Both the position numbers and the translations under genes were made by a program. From NCBI GenBank assembly GCA_016866675.1, contig VGLO01000025.1, positions 1 to 11,246 on the forward strand: a stretch of 11,246 nt of DNA, read 5' to 3'. Shown piece by piece: positions 6,485 to 11,246 of this stretch. The DNA comes from Candidatus Staskawiczbacteria bacterium (GTDB taxonomy: Bacteria; Patescibacteriota; Minisyncoccia; Minisyncoccales; Staskawiczbacteraceae). How positions within the stretch are numbered: position 1 is the stretch's first letter; each line of letters opens with the position of its first letter. Below the pieces are notes generated by a model. That model was not told the DNA's origin. It made no database searches and saw only the letters and a program-made list of their open reading frames with translations.

Positions 6485-6595
6485 CAATTTTCAAAGACTA
6501 ATTTTCAACAAACTACCAATGATTTAATTTATAAAATTTTTATCGGTAGTTTGATAATTTAAAAATTGACTGATAATTGAGAACTTTGATAATTG
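6485..6595. repeat. AT-rich imperfect inverted repeat between the dksA-like gene and comM
   Basis: An outer pair (CAATTTTCAAAG at 6485-6496 and CTTTGATAATTG at 6584-6595, 11 of 12 matching) and a perfect inner 9-bp pair (CAAACTACC at 6509-6517 and GGTAGTTTG at 6545-6553) define a 111-base palindromic unit with a further AT palindrome at its centre (6531-6543). It fills nearly the whole gap. No T tract marks it as a terminator. It could be a small non-autonomous repeat, a remnant, or a structured leader of comM. Confidence 0.5.
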
Positions 6596-6600
6596 CTAAA

Positions 6601-6966
6601 TTAGGCTTGTTTATTGCACTCAATACAAAGCTTTGATTCTGGACAGACCACTAATCTTTCTTCCTCAATGTCTTTACCACATCTTTCGCATTTTCCATAA
6701 CTACCACTAGTTATTTTTCCTAGGGCCAAGTTTATATCTTTTAGTTTTAATTCAAGGCTTTGTTCTAAAGACAAAAGATTATCATACTCTGAAGTTTCTT
6801 CTGCTTCCTCCTCTGAATCAATGTTATCCTCTTTATTGGGATATTTTGCTTTCCAGTTTCCGTCAATGACCTTGTCTTTTGTTGCAAAACTGCTTAATTC
6901 TTTTTCCAAAGAAGATTTTTCTTCTACTAACTTATCTTTTAATTTTTCTATTATTTCTTTATTCAT
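6601..6966 (-). CDS. DksA/TraR-family C4 zinc-finger protein
   Basis: Proteins of this family bind RNA polymerase through its secondary channel and tune transcription, often with ppGpp. The 121 residues begin with a charged coiled-coil helix (about 1-30). An acidic hinge follows (KEDNIDSEEEAEE, about 45-57), then a second helix (about 60-85) and the C-terminal zinc finger C93-x2-C96 / C114-x2-C117. The hinge contains D47-x2-D50-x-E52, resembling the D-x2-D-x-A tip motif of DksA with the Ala replaced; whether this is the functional tip is uncertain. It is shorter than E. coli DksA (151 residues), closer to TraR-like and general-stress homologues. The start is ATG 6966, nine bases after the preceding gene, so co-transcription with it and pnp is likely. 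No Shine-Dalgarno site is evident. Confidence 0.88.
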   Translation of the reverse strand: MNKEIIEKLKDKLVEEKSSLEKELSSFATKDKVIDGNWKAKYPNKEDNIDSEEEAEETSEYDNLLSLEQSLELKLKDINLALGKITSGSYGKCERCGKDIEEERLVVCPESKLCIECNKQA

Positions 6967-6975
6967 ATTTTTAAT

Positions 6976-7686
6976 TTAATTTGTTTCTTTGGCCCATTTT
7001 TCAATCTCCTCCATAAACTTTTTCTTTCTTTCGTCGTAATTTTCTTGAGTATCTTCTTTTTTTATTTTTAGACTTTGAGTTGGGCTCTTTGTAGCTATTT
7101 GTTGTTCTGACTTTTTAATTGGTGATGAATGAGGTAATTTATTAATATTGGGTTTTAGTTGGTTTATTTGCTGGTGAGTTTTTTCTGTAGGTTTCTGGTT
7201 TGCTTGAGGTGGTTTTTCTGTAAGTTGCGGACTTGGCTTGGCTACAGGATTTGATTGCGCTTTATTTGGTATATCTTTCTCTTGAGGATGTATTTTATTT
7301 ATAAAGTCCTGATTTTTTTTGTCTTGTGCTATGGAAGGTGCTTTTGAGGGTTCTGGTATCTCCTTTTTAATTGGAGCTGGAGCCGGGGTTGGTCTTTGAG
7401 CTGGCGGCGGATTTTTAACTGGAGTCTGGGCTGGGAATTCTTGGTGTTGAAGTCTATTTTGAGAAGTTTCTGCCAATATTTTATTTAAGTCTTTCTTTTC
7501 TTTTTCTTCTTGGTTTGCGTCCTTTTGGTTTACAACTTTTTCTGGTTCTTTGATTTGTATTTTTAATTCAGGGGCAGGAACTGGTAATGGCTTTGCAATA
7601 AAAACACCCTTCTTCAGTTGTCTGATGTCCTTTGCCATTGTTCTTATGTCGCTTTTTTGGAGAAGAGAATTCTCTTGTGTCGCCAT
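6976..7686 (-). CDS. Disordered Pro/Lys/Gln-rich protein with short conserved-looking ends
   Basis: I do not recognise a functional family. The 236-residue product has no membrane helix, no signal peptide and no cysteine. Its first 30 residues look ordered and may form a short helix with the motif SDIRTMAKDIRQLKKG (12-27). About residues 33-212 are low complexity: Pro, Lys, Gln, Ala and Glu dominate, with repeated PAP, KPP and KNP-type steps, so the middle is almost certainly disordered. The end (about 217-234, YDERKKKFMEEIEKWAKE) looks like a short amphipathic helix. This layout, two short helices tethered by a long flexible linker, suits a scaffold or adaptor, but that is inference. It follows pnp by 14 bases and precedes the dksA-like gene by 9, so the three probably form an operon. 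The start is ATG 7686 with no visible Shine-Dalgarno site. Confidence 0.75.
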   Translation of the reverse strand: MATQENSLLQKSDIRTMAKDIRQLKKGVFIAKPLPVPAPELKIQIKEPEKVVNQKDANQEEKEKKDLNKILAETSQNRLQHQEFPAQTPVKNPPPAQRPTPAPAPIKKEIPEPSKAPSIAQDKKNQDFINKIHPQEKDIPNKAQSNPVAKPSPQLTEKPPQANQKPTEKTHQQINQLKPNINKLPHSSPIKKSEQQIATKSPTQSLKIKKEDTQENYDERKKKFMEEIEKWAKETN

Positions 7687-7700
7687 AAGACTATAATAAA

Positions 7701-9821
7701 CTATTTTTTCTTTGGTTGAAACCCCGCGTCAATAGCAGATAGGTTTATTCTGCCCAATTCATCAATTGCAACCACTTTAACGGGAATTACATCTCCCTCT
7801 TTTACAATCTCTTGTACGCTTTTAATTTGATAAGAAACAAATTTAGATATATGAACAAGTCCTGATTGTCCCGGTAGTATGTCAACAAAAGCTCCAAAAT
7901 CCATTATTTTTCTTACTGTTCCCTGAAAAGTTTCTCCAACAACAACCTCTCTAACAATGCTTTTAATTCTAGCTCCTGCTCCATCAACATCTTCTTGTTT
8001 TTGTCCTGTAATAAATACATCTCCTGAGTCTTCAATGTCAATTGAAACATTGAAATCTTCAATAATTTTATTTATTACACTTCCCTTTGGACCAACAACC
8101 TCACCAATCTTTGATGGATTGATTTTCATTGAAAGCATCTTAGGTGCAAAAGGAGAAAGACTCTTTCTCGGTCCGTCTATAGATTTTAGTATTACATCAA
8201 GAATTTTCATTCTCGCATCTTTGGCTCTCTCTAAAGCTTCTTTCATAATATCTTTGGTAATGCCGTCAATTTTAATATCCATTTGAATTGCAGTGATTCC
8301 ATTTTTTGTTCCTGCAACCTTAAAATCCATGTCGCCAAAGTGATCTTCTGGGCCTTGTATATCAGTTAAAACAACATTTTTACCCGAAGATGCATCATGA
8401 GCCAAACCAATTGATATTCCCGCCACAGGTTCAGTAATTGGTACTCCCGCATCCATTAGGGCAATTGTTGAGGCGCAAACAGAAGCCATAGATGTTGATC
8501 CATTGCTTGAGAGTGCCTCTGATACGATTCTTATTGTATAAGGAAAAACATCTGTAGTTGGAAGTACTGGCAGTAAAGCTTTTTCAGCTAGGTGTCCGTG
8601 GCCTATTTCCCTTCTTTTTGGTCCTCTCATTGGAGCAGTCTCTCCTGTTGAGAATGGAGGAAAGTTGTAGTGATGTAAGAATCTTTTCTTTCCAATGAAT
8701 TCCATTCCTTCTAAAATTTGCTGGTCTCCGGGACCCCCCAAAGTCAAAATAGATAATATTTTTGTTAATCCTCTGTGAAAAACTCCGCTACCGTGAGTTC
8801 TTGGCAAGACGCCAACTTCAGCTTCTAAGGTTCTTATTTCAGTTGATTTTCTCCCGTCTGGTCGTTGGTCTTTTTCAATAATATTTTTAATAATAATACG
8901 TTCCATTTCTTTTTCAAAGAATGGCAAGACCTGATTTTCTTTTCCCGTGTCTGGATATTTTTCTTTAATTTGTTTTTTTAGATTTTCTCTTAAAGATTCA
9001 GCTTCATCTAAATTTTTCTCGCCTGATTTTGCATTAGTAATAGATTTTTCTAGTTTGTCTCCCAAAAGTTCTTTGATATCATTTTCAATATCTAGTTCAA
9101 CGGCTGGCTCAAATACTTCTTTTTCTTTGCCAACTTTTCTTATAATTTCTTTCTGAAAATCTACTATTTTTTGAAGGGTTGGCATAGCAAAATCTACAGC
9201 TCTCATAACATCTTCTTCTGATATTTGCTTTGCCCCCATTTCAATCATGTTTATATGTAATTCTCCCTTTATGATAATTCCTGTAAAAGTTAAATCCATA
9301 TCTCCCTCAATCCTCTCTTTGTAGGTTGGGTTGATTATAAATTCACCATTTGTTCTCCCTACTCTTACTGCAGCCAATGGTCCATTCCATGGAATCTGCG
9401 ACATTCCTAAAGCCAAAGAGCTTCCAATAAAAGCTGGAAAGTCAGCATCATTTTCTTGATCCCAAGAAAGACAGGTGGCAATTACTTGAACCTCTTTTTT
9501 GAAGTCCTTTGGAAAAAGTGGCCTTACTGCCCTATCAATCATACGGCTGGTTAAAATTGCTTCGTCAGTTGGACGAGATTCTCTTTTTAAAAAACGGCTC
9601 CCAAAAATTTTTCCTGCAGCGTAAAACTTTTCCTCGTATTCAACCATAAGAGGAAAAAAGTCTTGTCCTTCAACAGATTTTTGAGATAGTGTGGCGTTGG
9701 CAATTACTTCTGTGTCTCCATATTGCACCACGCAACTTCCACTTGCTTGAACTGCCCAATCATTTAGTTTTACCTTCAAAATTTTACCCCCTACCTCTAA
9801 TTCAAATGTGTCTTTTGTCAT
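7701..9821 (-). CDS. pnp: Polyribonucleotide nucleotidyltransferase (PNPase)
   Basis: PNPase degrades RNA 3'-to-5' by phosphorolysis and can add heteropolymeric tails; it acts as a cytoplasmic trimer. The 706-residue length is normal. Domains in order: first RNase PH domain (about 1-220), a helical linker (about 240-310), the second, catalytic RNase PH domain (about 315-550), a KH domain with the loop GPKG (577-580), and an S1 domain (about 630-697, GTVRKIMDFGAFVDILPG). The active half keeps STGETAPMRGPKRREIGHGH (391-410) and the acidic cluster around PEDHFGDMDF (491-500), with SSNGSTSMASVCAS (438-451) for phosphate and substrate binding, so it should be active. Translation starts at ATG 9821 without an obvious Shine-Dalgarno site. 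A terminator lies between it and the rpsO-NYN unit, and its leader carries a long hairpin. I see no convincing promoter in the 127-base gap. Confidence 0.98.
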   Translation of the reverse strand: MTKDTFELEVGGKILKVKLNDWAVQASGSCVVQYGDTEVIANATLSQKSVEGQDFFPLMVEYEEKFYAAGKIFGSRFLKRESRPTDEAILTSRMIDRAVRPLFPKDFKKEVQVIATCLSWDQENDADFPAFIGSSLALGMSQIPWNGPLAAVRVGRTNGEFIINPTYKERIEGDMDLTFTGIIIKGELHINMIEMGAKQISEEDVMRAVDFAMPTLQKIVDFQKEIIRKVGKEKEVFEPAVELDIENDIKELLGDKLEKSITNAKSGEKNLDEAESLRENLKKQIKEKYPDTGKENQVLPFFEKEMERIIIKNIIEKDQRPDGRKSTEIRTLEAEVGVLPRTHGSGVFHRGLTKILSILTLGGPGDQQILEGMEFIGKKRFLHHYNFPPFSTGETAPMRGPKRREIGHGHLAEKALLPVLPTTDVFPYTIRIVSEALSSNGSTSMASVCASTIALMDAGVPITEPVAGISIGLAHDASSGKNVVLTDIQGPEDHFGDMDFKVAGTKNGITAIQMDIKIDGITKDIMKEALERAKDARMKILDVILKSIDGPRKSLSPFAPKMLSMKINPSKIGEVVGPKGSVINKIIEDFNVSIDIEDSGDVFITGQKQEDVDGAGARIKSIVREVVVGETFQGTVRKIMDFGAFVDILPGQSGLVHISKFVSYQIKSVQEIVKEGDVIPVKVVAIDELGRINLSAIDAGFQPKKK

Positions 9822-9852
9822 ATATTTTGACAGCTTTTTGAATTCGAATTTT

Positions 9853-9891
9853 CATCTGAATACTTCCAAAATTTTTAGAAATATTCAGATG
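9853..9891 (-). promoter_or_regulatory. Long hairpin in the pnp leader, fully paired only in the minus-strand RNA
   Basis: The 39 bases fold into an 18-bp stem with a 3-base loop. On the plus strand two positions are C/A mismatches (9863 with 9881; 9867 with 9877). On the minus strand, the pnp sense RNA, both become G-U pairs, so the helix is unbroken. It ends 31 bases before the pnp ATG. In E. coli, RNase III cuts a leader stem of pnp and PNPase then represses its own mRNA; an equivalent role here is inference. Confidence 0.6.
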
Positions 9892-9934
9892 CCATCCGTT
9901 ATTCAAAAAACTAATTATTTTTTTATTTTTTAAC

Positions 9935-9962
9935 AAAAAGAAGATTTTCTAATCTTCTTTTT
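9935..9962 (-). terminator. Terminator of the rpsO-NYN unit
   Basis: AAAAAGAAGAT and ATCTTCTTTTT (11 bp) enclose a six-base loop. The minus-strand 3' arm ends in a T tract and is followed by further AT-rich sequence. The hairpin overlaps the TAG stop at 9949-9951 of the NYN gene and separates this unit from pnp. Confidence 0.8.
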
Positions 9963-10470
9963 GGTTTTTATTTGATAATAAAAATTTTCCTGTATCTTGG
10001 TCCAAATCAATAAATTCATCAGCAATTTCTTTTAGTCTTGAAGATGTTGTTTTTCCAAAGGCTACTACTTCCACTCTTTTGCCCTGGTTTTTTAAATATT
10101 CAACAAGCGAAATAAAGTCTCCGTCTCCTGAGCATAAAACAATTACATCAAGACCAGGAGAAGTTCTTATTGCATCAATTACAATTCCTACGTCCCAGTC
10201 AGCTTTTTTTGCTCCTCCATAAAATTCTTGTAAATCTCTTATTCTGGTTTCAATGCCCAATTTTGAGAGTGCATCAAAGAAAGGTTTTTCCTCTCCGGTT
10301 TTTGTTCTTACAACATATCCAAATGCTCTGATAAACTTTCTTCCTGAAATAGCTTGTTTTAAAACTTCTTTAAAATTAACTTTTGACTTGTAAAGATTTC
10401 TTGCAGAATAATAAAGATTCTGCACATCAATTAATACTTCTACCCTTTGTTCTTTTGACTTTGTAAGCAT
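9949..10470 (-). CDS. NYN domain (LabA/DUF88-type, PIN-like) protein, putative ribonuclease
   Basis: The NYN domain is a PIN-like fold whose clustered acidic residues bind metal; characterised members are RNases or RNA-binding regulators. The 173-residue protein is essentially one domain. The N-terminal strand VEVLIDVQNLYY holds D15 and N18. A middle segment, GAKKADWDVGIVIDAI, supplies D91, D93 and D99, and the LCSGDGDF motif supplies D116 and D118, which completes the usual acidic set. It ends with a V-E-V-x-x-FG strand, then SSRLKEIADEFIDLD, typical of LabA-like proteins. Its ATG directly follows the rpsO stop (TAA then ATG, no gap), and the AAGAAG at the end of rpsO may act as the ribosome binding site, so translational coupling is likely. 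The placement between rpsO and pnp suggests a role in RNA turnover, but the substrate is unknown. Confidence 0.88.
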   Translation of the reverse strand: MLTKSKEQRVEVLIDVQNLYYSARNLYKSKVNFKEVLKQAISGRKFIRAFGYVVRTKTGEEKPFFDALSKLGIETRIRDLQEFYGGAKKADWDVGIVIDAIRTSPGLDVIVLCSGDGDFISLVEYLKNQGKRVEVVAFGKTTSSRLKEIADEFIDLDQDTGKFLLSNKNQKED

Positions 10471-10737
10471 TTACTTCTTTAATCCTAATTTCTTTACCAC
10501 ATCCTTGTATCTTTTTTCGTCTTCTTTTTTTAAATAAGCAAGTAGTTTTTTTCTTTTAACAACCATCCTTATTAAACCTCTTCTTGAATGAGTATCTTTT
10601 GGATGATCTTTTAAATGCAAAACAAGACTATCTATTTCTTGAGAAAGCAAAGCAATCTGAACATCAGCTGATCCCGTATCTTTTTCATGGATGCTGTGCT
10701 CCTTTATTAGTTTTAGCTTCTTTTCTTTTTTTATCAT
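10471..10737 (-). CDS. rpsO: 30S ribosomal protein S15
   Basis: S15 is a primary binding protein of 16S rRNA that nucleates the central domain of the 30S subunit. The 88 residues match the usual 88-89. Hallmarks visible are DTGSADVQIA (20-29), the rRNA-contacting block with H41 and D48 and HSRRGL at 50-55, then the basic helix RMVVKRKKLLAYLK (57-70). The gene is followed with no gap by the NYN gene and more distantly by pnp, echoing the widespread rpsO-pnp linkage. The promoter at 10765-10793 would give a leader of only about 20 bases. That leaves little room for the structured autoregulatory leaders S15 uses in several other bacteria, unless transcription reads in from the tRNA gene upstream. 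Confidence 0.98.
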   Translation of the reverse strand: MIKKEKKLKLIKEHSIHEKDTGSADVQIALLSQEIDSLVLHLKDHPKDTHSRRGLIRMVVKRKKLLAYLKKEDEKRYKDVVKKLGLKK

Positions 10738-10764
10738 ATCTTTTGTTATTTTTAGACGATTTTG

Positions 10765-10793
10765 AGTATACTATTTTTTATAATTTTTGTAAA
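10765..10793 (-). promoter_or_regulatory. Promoter of rpsO
   Basis: The complement reads TTTACA (10788-10793), a 17-base spacer and TATACT (10765-10770), one mismatch from consensus in each hexamer. Expected start near 10758, about 20 bases before the rpsO ATG. Confidence 0.8.
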
Positions 10794-10820
10794 CCCTTCT
10801 ATGCTTAATAATTTCCTTAA

Positions 10821-10896
10821 TGGTGCGCCCAGCAGGATTCGAACCTGCGACCTTATCCTTAAGAGGGATTTGCTCTACCAGCTGAGCTATGGGCGC
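10821..10896 (-). tRNA. tRNA-Lys (anticodon CTT)
   Basis: The complement folds as a complete cloverleaf. It has a perfect 7-bp acceptor stem (GCGCCCA with TGGGCGC), a D arm GCTC/GAGC, and an anticodon stem AATCC/GGATA with one mismatch at its outer pair. The loop CTCTTAA carries anticodon CTT at 10861-10863, the T arm is GCAGG/CCTGC with loop TTCGAAT, the discriminator base is A, and CCA is encoded (10821-10823). It reads AAG lysine codons. No terminator separates it from rpsO, so read-through is possible. The region just upstream could form a competing hairpin (10892-10921). Confidence 0.97.
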
Positions 10897-10954
10897 ATGA
10901 TTTAAATTTTAAAATCACGCCTTTAGAGATATTGCCGATTATGCAATAAAGAAA

Positions 10955-11246
10955 CTAAAATGTAAATACATACCATACACCATTATATCCAAGGGCCAAT
11001 AAGAAAACATTTATTATTAGCCATGAAGAGAATATGAGAATTATTCCCCATACGGCGCCCCATAGTATTCTTTTGCCTGTATCTAGTAATTTTGGATATC
11101 CTCCCCCTAAAATAATTAAAGCTCCTCCAATTAAAACTAATAATCCAGCCAGTGGAACAGCTATTATGGTGACCACAAATTTATAAACATTCATTACCAA
11201 GAAAAATATATGGTACAACTCACACCTGCAAGTAAGGGTCTTTCCG
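10955..11246 (-). CDS. T4SS-type pilin-like small membrane protein (5' end beyond window)
   Basis: The frame stays open to the right edge, so the start lies outside; 96 residues are visible. A TTG at 11218 could be taken as a start, but the codons before it add residues ending in a C-R-C-E-L segment that fit the family better than a start at TTG. CPR type IV secretion pilins (VirB2/TrbC-like, two helices) typically have paired cysteines, a short L-x-H-x-F segment, then two membrane helices around a small basic loop. Here the cysteines are followed by LYHIFFLVMNVYKF, helix 1 (FVVTIIAVPLAGLLVLIGG), a Gly-rich turn with YPKLLDTGKR, and helix 2 (ILWGAVWGIILIFSSWLII). It would be processed and assembled into, or associated with, a surface filament or channel. 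Its relation to the TrbL-like gene at the other edge is plausible but unproven. Confidence 0.75.
   Translation of the reverse strand, partial: GKTLTCRCELYHIFFLVMNVYKFVVTIIAVPLAGLLVLIGGALIILGGGYPKLLDTGKRILWGAVWGIILIFSSWLIINVFLLALGYNGVWYVFTF

Noticed and set aside
2769..9821. Recoded UGA (glycine) as in Gracilibacteria or Absconditabacteria
   Set aside because: The long conserved genes contain no internal TGA, use ordinary glycine codons, and rsmA ends at a TGA at its expected length.
9892..9934. Promoter for pnp in the AT-rich gap
   Set aside because: Several weak hexamer pairs can be drawn in this A/T-rich stretch, but none stands out, so I did not annotate one.
10821..10896. tRNA-Lys as an integration site of a mobile element
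   Set aside because: I could not find a repeated copy of the tRNA end, an integrase or a flanking duplication in the window, and both neighbours look resident.

Overview
The window looks like part of a chromosome from a Candidate Phyla Radiation (Patescibacteria, probably Parcubacteria-like) bacterium. The evidence is an AT-rich sequence, short intergenic gaps, few Shine-Dalgarno sites, an S23-type four-helix-bundle gene, and a two-helix pilin and a polytopic TrbL/VirB6-like protein of the kind found in reduced CPR type IV secretion systems. The phylum is an inference from gene content and style; no 16S rRNA gene is present. UGA behaves as a stop: no long gene contains an internal TGA, and rsmA ends on one.

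Layout, left to right. 1-1307 (-): 3'-truncated polytopic membrane protein, TrbL/VirB6-like, with its own extended -10 promoter. 1398-1973 (-): unrecognised single-pass membrane protein closed by a terminator. About 2073-2378 (-): the most unusual segment. It is an unusually GC-rich island with its own promoter and a strong terminator, in which about a dozen short, nearly perfect hairpins follow one another almost without gaps. A 53-codon reading frame with a good ribosome binding site is embedded in it. 2420-2767 (-): four-helix-bundle gene broken by an amber codon at position 15. 2769-3593 (-): rsmA. 3815-4888 (+): the only rightward gene, a membrane-anchored LysM-LysM-M23 peptidase, with a good sigma70-type promoter. 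4944-6470 (-): comM, convergent with the peptidase and sharing a bidirectional terminator with it. 6601-9821 (-): a DksA/TraR-type zinc finger protein, a disordered Pro/Lys/Gln-rich protein and pnp, closely spaced. 9949-10737 (-): rpsO and a NYN/LabA-type nuclease-like gene abutting with no gap, ending in a terminator. 10821-10896 (-): tRNA-Lys(CTT). 10955-11246 (-): 5'-truncated T4SS-type pilin.

Functional themes. RNA metabolism and translation dominate the right half (rpsO, NYN protein, pnp, tRNA-Lys), with rsmA to the left. The ancestral rpsO-pnp neighbourhood is kept but is split by the NYN gene and a terminator. The pnp leader can form a long hairpin whose two G-U pairs exist only in the transcribed strand, reminiscent of the RNase III/PNPase autoregulatory leader of enterobacteria. 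T4SS-like parts lie at both edges, and comM, a branch-migration helicase used in natural transformation in other bacteria, lies between them. A link to DNA exchange is suggestive but not shown. The best candidate for something undescribed is the hairpin-chain transcript at about 2073-2344.
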